64,000 nt of DNA from Glossina fuscipes (Eukaryota; Arthropoda; Insecta; Diptera; Glossinidae): NCBI RefSeq assembly GCF_014805625.2, contig NW_023998476.1, positions 186,001 through 250,000 of the forward strand. The letters run 5' to 3'. A program made the position numbers and the translations under genes. The notes below the pieces were generated by a model, which searched no databases, was not told the origin of the DNA, and saw nothing but the letters and a program-made list of their open reading frames with translations. Positions 1 to 13,900 of the stretch are shown piece after piece. How positions within the stretch are numbered: position 1 is the stretch's first letter; each line of letters opens with the position of its first letter.

Positions 1-1646
1 ATTATGTGACGCTTGTCATTCAGAGCAGCATAGCGCTTGATCGCTGCTCCTCCTGGAAGAACCCAACGTCGCTTATTATTTATATTTAAACTTAAATCGC
101 GTCTATGCATGAATCTATATCGAAATCGACACGCTGGCCATTCTTTGGATCTTAATTGCAAGCCAAAAATTTCTATCAACGGGATGCGCGACATATTTAA
201 TATCTTGCTTAATTTTCCAGAAAAGAAGATGCGGCGAGCAAAAGCGTGTGTCGAAAACGATTTGTAAATCATTCCATCTCCAAAATATGTCCCATTATTG
301 ACAGGTTTTAGATGTTAGTCGAATGTAAATTTTAATCCATCCACAAATTTCACATTTGAAATTTGGTTAATTTCTGACTACAGATTTATGCATAGACGTA
401 ATAAAGATTATCAATCCCACCTTTTATACATGCTAGCTCGATATCAGAATTCGTCCAGATAGTATCAACACTGTTATTTGTATTTAAAGTACTCTTCTCG
501 TAAACAGGCAATTTCCAGCATCGTATATCTGAGTTCCACGTTGTCGCCCATACCCCCGTTCTATCCATATTGTAACACAAACTTAAAACTGGCGCTTTCT
601 CTTCGCATACTATTATTGAATTTGTAGGATTTCTAAGTTCCGTAATAATAATATTACGATCTCGACTACCCGAAATAATGTATTGAAAGTTATCACTCAT
701 CAACAAAGTCCACACTCCTTCTTTGTGGACGTGAATAGTTTGAACGCAGCGTTGCTGCCCAAGATTCCATATTTTAATGGTGCCGTCCGAGCTACCGGAA
801 ACCACTTGATTGCCATCTGGTGACACCACTAAAGCTCGGACATTCTCCGTGTGACCCCTTAGCTTCATATTGCGTACACTTGTTCGAGGATCCCACACTC
901 TGAGTATATTTTCCGTGGAGCCGCTTACGATGACGGTACCTGCTGGATTCATAGCTAAACTATAAATTGAATCTTTTGAGCCATTCAAGCTAGAAGCTGC
1001 AAAAGAACAAAATGAATAGAAACGTTGCTATCAGTGTTTTTACCTTACTTGTAACCGTATTGTTGCTAGCAGTTAGAGCAGTCAATGTATTTACATCCCA
1101 TAAAAAAATAGCTTTGTCCAAACCGGCACTAGCGACCTGTTCTCTATCTTTAGCGTAGGCTAAAGCTTGAACGTAATCACGATGTGTACGTAACGTGGAC
1201 ATACAAAATCCCTTGTGGGCATTCCACACTTTGACAGTTGTATCACAGCTAGCACTTATCACTGAATTGAAAAAAACATATAGTAACTTTATAGCGAACA
1301 AAATTCCATAAACTAATATCGTACAATTTCTGCCATTGCAGCATAAAACAATGTCATTCACCCAGTCATTGTGATGCTCCATTGATTGTATATATTTATC
1401 GTTGAAATCACTTCTTGTATTCCATACTCTAATAATGCCGTCTCGTCCCGCCGAATAAAGTTTGCCATTGCTAGGATCTAACTGTAAAGCGTTAACTCCA
1501 TTGCGATGTTGTTTTTCTTCAGCATCTCGTATTACGAAGGAGACCTAAAGCGCCACAACCAATCATAAACATATAAAAGGTACAAAAACCACATTAACCT
1601 GTATTTTTTTGCGTCCTCCTTGACAACTTTTGTGTGTCAACATCAT
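1..1646 (-). CDS. WDR48: WDR48/UAF1-type WD40 repeat protein, 5' part (five exons, runs off left edge)
   Basis: WDR48 (UAF1) is the WD40 partner that activates the deubiquitinases USP1, USP12 and USP46. Exons read on the minus strand: 1599-1646, 1325-1544, 1049-1261, 421-996 and 1-52 (partial). All junctions are GT-AG and the phases agree throughout (0,1,1,1). The start is the first of two adjacent ATGs at 1646; an in-frame TAA lies just upstream. The product begins [16 protein letters not shown], then [10 protein letters not shown], then [49 protein letters not shown] and CIKG|GAAI..LNDKRH. These match human WDR48 blocks closely, including a nearly identical exon 3-4 junction. The visible part covers about the first 370 residues, i.e. 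most of the beta-propeller. The C-terminal ancillary and SUMO-like domains would lie left of base 1. Family identity is near certain; function is inferred from the family. Confidence 0.95.
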
Positions 1647-3390
1647 TAATTAACCTGCCTTTTAGATATGAGAAAATCGCATCTGCGCTTTTTTCTTTTA
1701 TTTTCCCGAAATCATTAACCACTTCCTTTGAAATTAATGAACGATTTTCTTAAAAAATTCTTTGCAAATTACGAAAACAAAATTCACAAACTTTAAAGAA
1801 GAAGGTTTACGATTTCAATCACAATTTTTTTTATTGCAGCAATAACATATTTAATTCTGGCAACACTCATTGAAAGAAAGCTTCTTATAAGTGATTTTAG
1901 GAATTCTGAATTCCTACAAACGTCTACCATGTTTTGAATATAAATTTTATACGCACAAGTAGTAGAGAAATTGAGGTAGTTGAATATAATCATTAAAAGT
2001 GATATTAATTACTTAATCAAATATACACATATAATCAACTAGAGCGCAATTGTTCATAGACAACAAAAAAACGCACTTTTTCTCCTCAATCGCTTTAAAA
2101 AATTTTGTAACAGGCGATTAAGTTAGCCATTGCCGGAATTGAAATTGAATTAATTGAAATATTTTCTATTTTAATCTTGAAATTTTCAATTTCTTGGCTT
2201 TGCGCTACTTTTCTCTACTACTTTCGGTACGTCTTCGATTTTTGTCGTTTGCATATCAATCTCGTGTTCACTAGTGTTAGTGAATTCAACTTTAACGATG
2301 GATGTGGTTTACTGTTTAATTTTAATATTAACCTCGTTGTTGTATAACTTTGGTTCACTCGGTTCAGTAAACCAGCGAAATGTTTTGCCTTGATATGCTT
2401 ATGCAAAGAAATAAAGAAAATGGTCGCTTAATATCAGGCCGTTCACATTGTGGTCCCCTGGTTCTCGCAGCATACTAATCCTTCTTTAGACGTGTCCAGT
2501 ACAATTTTATGCGAAATGACAGAAGTGAGTTTAATCAGCAGAGAAGATTGGTAGCTTTATGAAACGAAACGTTGCGATTATGAGATATGTGGACTATGAA
2601 AATCAAGCATTTACCCGATTTAGTAACATTTGCTAGGCCTTGAATGTGCGCAGTCTGTGGGCTGACAAACGAATTGCTAATAAAATATAAGGAAAGTATA
2701 GTCAGAAGAATTAAGCTCTGTATGGAAACCATCTCTGATTGAATTTCTTGGTCCATGACCTTTCTAAGGGGAATCTTCTTAAGACTACTTTTTAGGAGGT
2801 ATACATTCAAGACGCTCGAAACCTCTGCTTGGCCTGTTAAGCCCATCTATAACTTCTTTGGAGTAACTTCTTTTATGTTTCTATCAATTTGTTTATCAGC
2901 TCTGTTACGTTGGTTATCCCTTTCTGAGTTTATGCATGCATCTGCAAGTGCGCACAAAATATTTGTGGAAATGCATGAAAGTAATGCTGAAGCAACAAAT
3001 AGTTAAACGAAGAAAAACTTCCTTGTTTTGTTGCTCATTTGAATTTATTGGCGATATTCTTTTTAATTCATTCTATATATGGAGGATAATCGTATCAATC
3101 AAAGAATAATCAGTGAAAACAAAAAATGTTGCTGAATTCGAATCTAAAATTGTGAACGATATTGTACATTGAACAAATTATAGCAAAGCTTGCGGTTCAA
3201 CACGTAATTGGCCAAAAAGTTGGGCAAGCCAAGGCAAGGAATGATGTGGAAATTTTCTGCTGAGGAAAATCTTTATAATTTTGCTTCTTGATGAGCCTTC
3301 TCTCTCTTAAACAAGCATCCAAACTTAATAAAACTAATTTGGGCATAATTTTGTTACACCTACCAACTTACCAATTTACTCATCTATATA

Positions 3391-3540
3391 AAATGTCATT
3401 AAACAGTCTTAAACAGTTTTAAACAGTTGTAAACACTTTGAAAAAATAGCGAAATTCCGGATCGAAAGTATATAAAAACAGTCCTAAACAGTTTTAAACA
3501 GTTGTAAACACTTTGAAAAAATAGCGAAATTCCGGATATG
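3391..3540. repeat. 75-bp tandem duplication with AAACAG submotifs
   Basis: A block of about 52 bases starting aaacagttttaaacagttg and ending gaaattccggat occurs at 3411-3462 and again identically at 3486-3537. Inside each copy the submotif aaacagt is itself repeated. The near identity implies a recent local duplication. Confidence 0.85.
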
Positions 3541-4057
3541 TATGGGGTATTTGGTGTGTACTTTTTTCGCCGTCGGAAACGGGAGAATAAATTTCTACGC
3601 CCGCGTCCTTTGCCGGTGGGCAAATTTTTCTAAGGGCAGGAATACCATCCAGACAAAGGTTTTGGTTTCAAATATAGATGTCTGCAGTATTTACTCAAGT
3701 TTTTTTTTTTAATTTTAGTGATATTAATTCTCCTCATGAGTGCATTTTTTTACGCACGACGGACTTAAATCCATTAATAATATGATTGTGAAGATAACCT
3801 GAGCACAATGAGAAGTCTATACCTTCTTTATGCGTCTTTATCGTCTGCAAATAAAACAGAAAAATTATTTATAACATTTTATGAAGCAAAAAATTTCAGG
3901 CAGATTGCGGCATCAATTTTTACTGTGGACAACTTTAATATGAAAATTCTTGGGTTAAACATTAAAAATATTAAGGTACCAATGTCGTCGATATAAATTC
4001 ATGTAGGGAATGAGTTCAATTTGCAAAAGTGTATTTGTTGTACTTTAAATTGATCCT

Positions 4058-4063
4058 TTTATT
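4058..4063 (-). terminator. Candidate KCNQ polyadenylation signal (AATAAA on minus)
   Basis: The plus-strand TTTATT reads AATAAA on the minus strand, about 125 bases after the KCNQ stop codon. A second copy lies at 4073-4078. Position is suitable, but the hexamer is common in such AT-rich DNA. Confidence 0.3.
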
Positions 4064-4187
4064 TCATTAGTTTTTATTTTGTTGTGGTTCGCCTTATATG
4101 TTATTTAAATGAACACAGAAGTAGAAAATATAAGCGATTTTAAAAACATATAACATATAGCTATATGGACATGCTTGTATAAAATCG

Positions 4188-4921
4188 TTATCCAGAATCT
4201 GGCGATAATAAATTTGATTTATTGATTGTAGGAGGTTTTTGGTCATCCATATGTTGGAGACTGTGTGCGGAGTTTACCTGCAAACAAAAGCAAATATTAG
4301 TTTAATCAATAAAATTTGATCTTATGATGATGAATACTTACAGGACTGATAGGTGTTGTTATAACAATTGAAGTGCGTGAGGCCTGCTGCAGTAAGGCGG
4401 TATCTTCCGTTGTCTCATCACAATCGCCTTCGATATCCACATCAGCTTCGATCACAGTATCGCTATCCATCTCCCACGACGGATATTGGTCGAGTTCTTC
4501 TTCGCAAATTAGATCCTCTTCTTCTAAATCTTCGTATTCATCTATTAATATAACTGTGAATGTACAATATTATAAACAATATGTTGCGTTGTGTGTATAT
4601 ACACATTTTGAAATTGATTAAGAAATATATACTTGAATTTTCAGGTATTTGTTCTTTAGGGCTGGAAGCCACAGACTGCGTGTCTATGCTGGGTATTGAT
4701 ATAGCGACTTCATCTAATTTGCTTTCTCTTTCGTAAGGCTGCGACATGGATCTGCGTGCATGAAATATAGTTGTAATTATGCATTTAAAATTTCTATCAT
4801 CATCTTACCTTAGAGTAACTCTTTTTTTCGCTTTACCTTCCGTTTCGTCGACACTGTGCTGATGACGAACTTGAACCGGGCCTACATCGGCTATAGGAGG
4901 ATATGCATTAATTTCGGAAGA
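4188..4921 (-). CDS. KCNQ: KCNQ last four coding exons (acidic C-terminal tail)
   Basis: There are four exons: 4809-4921 (begins [14 protein letters not shown]), 4633-4751 (contains [15 protein letters not shown]), 4342-4541 (a very acidic stretch, [16 protein letters not shown]) and 4188-4277 (ends NLLSPDSG, stop TAA at 4188-4190). Phases run 0, 2, 1, 0 and agree across all junctions. The ISIPSID block resembles the ISIPSVD motif near the C-terminus of vertebrate KCNQ2, which supports placement as the distal tail. Donors are gtaagatg, gtatata and gtaagtat. The gtatata donor after 4633 is the weakest and could allow readthrough into the intron. Confidence 0.9.
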
Positions 4922-7900
4922 CTGTAAGAAATTTACATTAATCCGCTGCCTATCACCGATATATGAAGGTGCTATTAAGTTCATAATTTTGCACATGCAG
5001 TACAAGTACTGTGTGTACGCATACATAGAAGTGTTTAATTATGGTGATTGTATATGGTTCTAAATCAAGCAAAATTCTGAAGCAATTTACCGTATTAGTG
5101 GCTTTAAAATTGTAAATTTTGAAGAATACGGATCCTTCGTTATTATTTGTAAACATATACTAACCTTTGTAAATTCATCGACTTCCTTTGAGCTATACGA
5201 AGTCGAAGATTTCGACGTGTCGATTGTCGCTTTAGATTTACCGCCTAATTTTGTATTACAGTTTTGCCAATTGTTTATAGGTTCATACTGGCCTTGTATA
5301 GGCGGCTGATGGCTGAGGGAATGTTTTGAAACCTGAGAATTAAAGGGAAGAACTTGAAACCGTTGGCGATCATCCATGTACGTTTTAATAAGTAGGTCCA
5401 ATTTTTCTTCTATATCGGCCACCTTTCAGTACACAGTAGTTAGTTTTGGCTCTAGAAAATCAAAATATTATGAAATTCTTACCTGTCTCTCGACTTTGAC
5501 GACTCTCGAAGCTAAACTTATTTTAGAAGCATAAGCGTCTTTTGATTTCGAGCCTTGTTTTCCCAAAATCTGGTCTAGTCTGAAATTAGTTTTTTCATTA
5601 TCCTCTTAAAGTTTTATAAATGACAAGTAGGAATGCTAAAGTGGGGTATGCCCTATTATTAAACACCGTACAGTGCCCCTAGAGTTATCCATTTGTCGAC
5701 TTTTTCAAGTAATGTGTTGTATGAGAAATTGCGAAAAATTCGTACTATCCCAGTCATTCTGAATAGCGTTTATCGTTACGCCAAAACAAGTCAGTGCACC
5801 GAATTTCGTTCAGAATCTCAAAAATTGTAGCTTACAGCATTGCACATATCGTAAAACATGTATATTTTCCAACTTATCCCGTTTAGCTTTTGTCTGCGTC
5901 TGTGTTCGTCGATCATCCAACTACCTAACGACACAATCAAGATTATAGATTAGAATGCAAGACTTTTTTCTATTCTTAGAACTTTCATTGGCATTCACAG
6001 AACAAGTTAGACAGACTACCGCAGTTAATTGATTAACACATACGTCTCAAAGAGTAAATGCTGAGATAAATTAGAGAGAAAACGTGCTTAGGAAAATATG
6101 TTTTTTTTAAGATGACTATTTAATTATATAATAAGCATTGATAGAAATCATAGTTTAGAAACAATGGCTCAAGTCGACCTTGTAAGATCTTAAGACAGAC
6201 ATGGTTAAGATAGACATGGTTGGATCGATTCAGAAAATGGTTCAGAATATGGATCTGAATTCATCAATATAATAAATACAATAAAAAGTGGGTCTACAAC
6301 AAGTCCTTCTGTACAATCATTATGTCAAAACGTCTGCATAGCCCAGAAGAAAGTTTCCGTCTGTGTGGTGTCCGTTGTAAGCCGCGAAAACGAGGCTATC
6401 GCGTTCCCAATTTGAAGATGGGCTAAATCGGCCGAAGGACACGCCTGCAGCAGCAATAAAAAATTGGTTATTTATTCATTAGCAGATAAATAAAAGAATT
6501 TGCATTCATTTTTATGTGAGATCCTGTAGGAAAAAATTGTCGGCGCCTACCTAATATTATAGTATAACAAAATTTAATTTTTTTTCAACTCCTTTAGAAC
6601 GCGCAGAAATTACCTTCAAAAACTTCTTAAAGTATATAAACTCTTGGCCAGTCACAAATTTGCAATGCACGTAAGCATCTCTACCGTCTGCAAATTTGCT
6701 AAAAAATTTGGAAGTAACCTCAGCTTTTCGAAAGGCAAGCCTATACGCCTGCGCGCCTGTGTGATAACAGGTTCACAACATGTTATAGAGCATTAAAATT
6801 TAGTTTTTTTTACCTTTTTCGTGTTTTTTAGGATCACGATGATGGGCACAAAAGATTCGGTCATGACTAAATATAATTTGGTTGCTTGTTATCTTATTAT
6901 TATCTTATTTTTTTGAAAATTTAAGATATTTCGTTCATGAAACATAAGCAATTTCTATAAATCCTTTTATGTTGCGATGTAAAAAATTTATTTATTTATT
7001 TATTAATTCCTCTTATACAAGAAACTCAACTAAAAATTTTGACAGTCGAGTTCAATTGACTCTTAAAGTAAATCTTAAATTAATTAATATTGAAACTTAG
7101 TGTAGGTCCAATAAAACAAATAAGAAGGAAAAAAAAGAAAAAAAGCATGTACACAACTAGCATAGAGCCACACCCAGAACCGGTACAGGACCAAATTGCG
7201 ATTGAACCTCTAAGCTATCGCAAATATGCATAAGCTTGGCAACCGATAATAGTTAACAACAATTCATTTTCGACTCATCGTGACGTTTTAAGGTTAAGAG
7301 CTAGTTTAAGTACGACATAGATAAATTACGCGCATTAAGCAATGTTGCATTAATGGACTTTAAAGAGTCCGATAATGAGAATAAGTGATAGAAATCATTT
7401 AGGTTCTTGCAAACAACTCTGAGCAGGTTAAACAGCTCATAATTATATTTACATTGACTAAGATTAACCAAGGTAAAGTTCCTAGAGAAGCGGTTGGGCA
7501 CATCAAAGCTTATTTCACCAAGTAATGCAGTTGAGTCAATAGCACCGTTTATTATTGTGATAACGAAGGAAATGCCAAGAACAAATCTACGTTTTTTGAG
7601 AGACGATAAGGGTAACAGAAGCAACCTATTTTCGTAGGGGGAAGAGAGACAATCGGATCCCAACCCAAATTCCTCAGGGCGAACAGCAAGAATTGCTTTT
7701 GAACAGATTCAATTGAATCTACATAGCACCTATATGCAGGAGACCACTCAACAGAGGCATACTCAAGTATAGGTCTAACCAAACACATGTACAGCTTTTT
7801 TGTAATGTAAAGATCATCAAGTTCTTTGGACCACCTCTTTATAAAGCCAAGCGCGGACCTAGCTTTGCTTAACGAGAACTCAATGTGCAAGTTAAAACGT

Positions 7901-10900
7901 AATCTATGGTTAAATAGAACGCCTAAATCTGTGAATGTATCGACGTCCTCCAACCAACGCGAATAAATGAAATACTGAGTAACGAATGACTTCCTTCTTG
8001 AGAAAGATAGCTTCCTACATTTATTTAGATTTAGTTTCAGAAGGTTCAAAGAGCACCATGCAACCAAATTATTGAAGTTACTTTGAAGGTGATGTGATTG
8101 TGATTGTAGAGAGAAGGAAGAAAACAGTTTCACATCATCAGCGTACATTAAGATCTGACTGGAATTAATCACCGTTGGGAGATCATTAATGTACAAACTA
8201 AATAAAATGTGACCTAAGTGACTTCCTTGAGGTACGCCAGACATAACGGGGAATTCATCCGAGGTGATGAAGTTGAACAATACCCTGAAGGGTCTATTGC
8301 GCAAATAGGAGCTTATCCATTTCACTAAATAGAATGGATAGCCAGAGGCTTGGAGTTTAAAGATAAGTAAGTTATGGTTAACCATATCAAACGCTTTGCT
8401 TAAATCAGTGTATATCACATCTGTGCGAGAGCCACTAGAAAAAGTCTTGAAAACGTAACAAGTAAACTCCAGCAAATTGGTGACCGCACAACGCCCTTTC
8501 CGAAAGCCGTGCTGGTGTGGAGAAATATAGGAATTAATGGCAAATGCCAAATGCTGGGTGACAATTCGGTCAAACAGCTTAGGCAAGACACTCAACTTGG
8601 CTATGCCCCTGTAGTTCTCAACAAGTTGTCTACTTCCACTTTTGTGAATGGGAACAAGGAAACTACTCTTCCAACACAAAGGCAAAACACCTAAATTCAA
8701 AGACCGGTTAAAAATCTTAGAGATAACACCATATCGCCCGACAGCGCAAGGTTTAAGTACACAGGGTGGAATTCCATCAGGTCCAGGCGCACAACTATAT
8801 TTTAGAGAGCTCAAGCCTTTAAAAACATCATCTTCAGCAATAACCAAATTAGGAGTTGAAACCAAGTTAGTTATAGGTTATGGATCGTTTGCGGATAAAT
8901 CGAAATTAGCAGTCGAAAAGCTTCGACGGAAGTACTCAGCGAACAGATTTGAGATTTCAAGATCATCCGAGGAATCAGACCCCTTAAAAGAAATATGCGA
9001 GGGCTGTGTCGAAATTTTTCTTCTTGGGTTAACAAATTTAAAAAAGTATTTCAAAAAAAAAAATGAATGCAATAGAAAACATCCTTCTGGTCGTAAGAAA
9101 TGAAGCTACTGGATTCTAATTTGGCACAAGCATTCGAGGATTTTGGACGCAGTTTGAAAATGGGAGAAGTTGGTCAAAGCACACCCACAAACTGAAGCGC
9201 AACTCCGTTTCTCAATGCAAAAATTTATGGGTCTTTGCTCAGTACTCACACATTATAAAAAAAGAAGGCTCCAATTTTCTGTATTGACTTTATGGGAAAT
9301 TCCACTAATCTTGTACAATTCATTTTTCAATTTTTGGGAGTTTTCTGCTTATTAATCATAAGGTAAACAAGAGAGAATGCTGAACATTATTGCGCACATT
9401 CCTCATATGATGATATTATATATGATTCTAAGATAAATATACCTAGGTAGAGGGCTCTTTTTTTTGCAATATAATCGATAGGGTATCAAATGACAGGACT
9501 TCGAGAATAGAATGCGATAAGCTAAATTAAATATCGCGGACGTCACCACATGGTGGTTAATGTTTTTAAATGAAGGGATTTGAAGGGTAGATATATGTAG
9601 AAGATAGTTTTTTGTTCATAGACTGCAACAGATACGCGATATAAATTTCCACTTTTGTTCTACAAAAATACTATTGAGTATGGAAATTCATATTTTTCCT
9701 TTTTTAGGGTAACGGTGCTATGTATAAAAGATTCCAAGGTTGCAGAATATAATTTTATGCTTCAAAATGTTTCACGCCGCCACAGCCAGTTTTACACAAA
9801 CTATTCAAGTGGTCGGCGACTAAAAAAAGCCACAGAACTAAGTTTTCATAACCTATATAATATTGGGTGGGCATGGCTGGTTTTTTCTATTTTCAGAATA
9901 AAAGTGGAAATTTATATCATGTTGCTTTCGCCGTTTATGAGTAACGAGTGAATGACCGATTCAGAATTTTACGTTGATCAAGAATATATATATTTTGTGG
10001 GGTCTTTGAAGCTTCCTGCTGGGCGTTGCAAACATTCGATGATGGGTAAACAAGAATTAAAATTTTTGTTTTTGCACAATAGCAAAATTAAGTAAAAATT
10101 ATTGCCCATGAAGTCTAAATTCGACTTTTGATATTTCTGTCCTTTTGAAAAGTGTTAATTTTGAAAACCGTCTCGAGATAACAAACATGTAGACAGATGC
10201 CAATGTATAAATTGGTGGACACTTATCACTCACACTGCACCAACTTGACATATTCTTAAAGAAAAGATGCTATTGTTTACTAAAAAGTTTATTACTTGGA
10301 TAACCTTCATAGACAAATGTGTATAAATTCTTTCCAAGTTTGCCGATATAAGTCTGACGATCGAATGTAATAAGAACTATTTAATATCTACTTTGTTACT
10401 GTAAATAATATTTTATGGTTGTAATAGTGATTTTCACAGATAGGCGATTGAAGCGATTCTAGCATCCTATTTCAATAAATATCATTGTATGCACGGTAAG
10501 TAAAATTTCATTGCTCTTCATTTATAGAAACTGACAGCATTAAGTTCAATTATTCAATTATTTCACGTTCATTCCAAAAGCAGATCTTAATTACGCCCTA
10601 CACAACTCGTGGAACGGGAGTGTATTAACAGTAGACTTACGGAAACTCGTCTGTTTGACAGGTAAATTTTGCGATTCGTTACAATCGCAAAAATGCAACA
10701 GGAAGCCGAAATTTGGCAAAAACATTCCTTGGTCGACGAAAAATACGAGGTTAAAAAATGGATAGGATCTATTTACAGGCGCGCCCTTAATGCAAATGAA
10801 ACTAAAACAATCTCAACAATCATCGGCATTACAAACACATGAAGTTTACTTCGAACCTTAATGACCCAGATGCTTCCTTTCATCACTTCATTACTTTCAC

Positions 10901-13900
10901 GAAATTGATTAAACGGCCGTTTTGGCCCAAGAACACGATTGAAAAGGGATCGGGTCGGACCACTTCGCTTATAACGCCTTAATTTTTTAAAAATCGTTAC
11001 ATAAATAACTGTAGAGTGGTGCAGGGTATTTAATGATGGGCCGTAACTCGCTATAGTATTTTTACTTGTTTTTACTTCATCTTATATGCAATAATATAAT
11101 AATAATTTACCTGGCATGTACATTTTTTACACGTCCCAATAGATCTACATGTCCCGCGGCGTATTGTTCCATGACATCTTTGACGTCGTAAGGCTTTAGG
11201 GCTTCCTTGAACTTCCGTCTAGCCACAAAATATTTCAGCTAAATTTGTTTTTTAATATATCTATATTTAATGCAATTTTATTTATGTATATTTAAATCCA
11301 CGTACATACGTGGTTTGTTTCACTAGAAACTTACTCAAAACAGAGACTGTTTTATGCAGTGAATTCAGCGCATAATTAACAACATATTAACAAATATTAC
11401 CGAAAAATTTACTATCCTCAGTAATGAAAGTATGTCGCTTATTTCTCTGCTAAAACATAGGAGCTGAATGGAGATTTAGGATTTAAGAACAAAGTCGATG
11501 CGAGAGTGATATAGCTTTAGCACATGCCTTGCGGCACAACCTAACAGTATTCGCTAGGACAACGGGGTATTTTAGAGTAAAGCAACGCCTCACAGTAAGT
11601 CGGATAATCGTTGTATTAGTTAGGCGCGCGGGCCGCTTCTGGAGCACCAGATCGTTTTAAAACGTAAGACCAATAAATTCACTCTGAGGAGTGTTCGTGG
11701 TCTATCTGTACTTTATTGCTTTATTGTAGTTACCGAACTAATGGGTTATTACAGCCACCACTCTACTATATTCAGCAGTCAGGGCGCACATGTTACTCAT
11801 GCCCACTTTAGCATTTTAGAATTTAAATCTGACATTGTGAGATATCCCTTTCTTTAGAACTTAATATTGTGGTTGTGGACGGCACTTGATCTCAACGCAA
11901 TATTCTATTTTCTTCACATCTATTTTGACCATCAATGAAAGACATAGCATTAAATAGCTCCGAAAAATGAAATTGGCTACAATATTGTTAGTATTTTCCA
12001 ACAATTGTTTCATGACGTTACGAATAATTTCCTGACTTTTTCCTCCAACTCTCTAAGACAATAAAAATGTTATCACCTAATGAATTATTTTAGTTTGAGA
12101 CAATCTTTTATATGATATCCCTTTTGTTTGAATTTTTCAATATTTTTTCTTAAAATCTCCACAGTTTCCCATAAATAATTTCGCATTGTTCGACGGAAAA
12201 GTGATGAGTGTATTTAGTTTCTCATCCCTATACTACCTACGTTGAATCGACGATTTTTGTGTCAGTAAGCAGCGCTGTCAGCAATGTAGGCGATTATTTG
12301 TAACAAATCCAACGCTTACATTTTGTTTGAGTAGCGAGCGCATCGTATTGAGAAATTTTTACTAAAAACAGAATTATACACAGATCTAAGAGCCAGGTAA
12401 ACGAAAGAAAACTGAACGAAGTCTTGGCATGTCAGTGAGTTTATTGACATTAAAACTATAGGGTGGGCCAATATGAATTTTTTCAACTTTTGAGCTTAAA
12501 ACAAGTGACTGTCAAAACATGAAAAATTCCACAATTTTGTTGTAATTCTTACTTATATGAATAGATCTGTAAACATACCTCTTGATTTTTTTCTGTCTTT
12601 GGTCTAGTGTTCGAGATGCGGATGGCATTATACTAAAGTGTACCAAATTCTTTTGGAAATCGCTGCAGCCGCAAAAAAAAAGTGGTTGATTAAGAAATCA
12701 AGGTTAATAAATGGATGTCATCAACACACATTCACACCCACAATATAGAAGAAATTGACCACGACAGTTTTTTCTTGTGTCTAACTCTATATCGCGCAAC
12801 ATATTAGCGAGCCTTCTCGTTCTCTAATCGCATTGCTCATCTTTTGAACAATCTACCTGCAGTAGTATTTTCCGCATTTTTAAATAACTCTCCCTTTCCT
12901 TCTTAGTTTACCTACACGGCTTACTAACCTTTGCTTTTGCGTGCTTTTTGGTGCCTAGAGGACATCGTGTAAATAATATATAAATATAAAGAAAAAAAGT
13001 AAAAAAATTATATTCGGTCGTGACCGAATCTTTTATACCCATCACTGTCATCGTAAAGAGGCAAAAAAAATAAAAGACCTTTATTTTCATGCTCTACAAT
13101 GCTATATATATTTTGAGGGCGACATTGATTTGTTTTATTTTCAAGATAAAATTTTTCGTAGTACAGAAGTTTCGACATTGTAGGCATGCCCTTTAAAAAG
13201 TTTAGGCTACTATCAAATTATTTTGCTAATTTGTAGGCGATATTTTCATTTTTGCTAGAGAACGAACGTTTACCACTGATACTACGCAGTTGGGCAGACA
13301 AACAGATGGACGTACGAACCAATGCTTAGGTGCAGTACAAATTTGAAGTTGCCCAAGAATTTATATACTTTATGGGATTTTTGAAGTTTGTTTCTGTGCA
13401 CAATAAACGTATTGAAAAAAAAATTTAATTTTGATACACTAAAATATTGGGTGGGCGTGGTCAATTCATTTCATTTTTATACAGGTACTGCAACATCGCC
13501 CATAAAATGTGCGTTTAAACTTTTGTACATATATATGCTGATAGCTTCAGCTTTGCGACCAAGACAATGTTTACCAATCATTGCACAGGCAGACGGACAG
13601 ACAAACGGATGTGCTTATCTTAAAATTTGATGCTGATCAAGAATATATTTAATGTATGGGGTCTCTGAAGGTTCCTTCTGGATGTTGAAAGCATTTTGAG
13701 AAAATGTCATGGTGACAGGTATAAGAACAAATAAAAACTTTACAGTAGGCCACGGCCCACTATTGAGTACCCAACAATATTCTGTCTGTATTCATATGAC
13801 CACTTTTCAAAATGAGGTGTTACATGGGAAGTGCTCGAAAATGTGATCCGGTTCAAATTATATTCAACGGCGCCCGCCCTTATGTTGAACACAAGAAAAC

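Larger units (their letters stand above)
1647..4187. other. Intergenic region between WDR48 5' end and KCNQ 3' end
   Basis: This stretch should contain the WDR48 promoter (minus strand, just above 1646) and the KCNQ 3' UTR (just below 4188). Overlapping short reading frames on both strands near 2535-3006 have no recognisable domain and look like chance. The only structure seen is the 75-bp tandem duplication at 3391-3540. Confidence 0.6.
5580..11110 (-). other. KCNQ intron (5.5 kb) loaded with transposon remnants
   Basis: This intron separates the helix B/C exon (11111-11238) from the helix C/D exon (5483-5579). It holds DINE-like elements at 5640-6360, 6560-6890, 9700-10075 and 10890-11045, and the LINE fragment at 6988-9072. 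I see no other gene in it. The stretch 9073-9700 and the stretch 10076-10890 show nothing I can name. Confidence 0.8.

Noticed and set aside
2535..3006. Overlapping frames on both strands
   Set aside because: No domain, no splice context and no codon bias; both strands open equally, so chance is likely.
4953..5156. Minus-strand frame between two KCNQ exons
   Set aside because: It is intron; the flanking exons 5165-5422 and 4809-4921 join in phase 0 without it.
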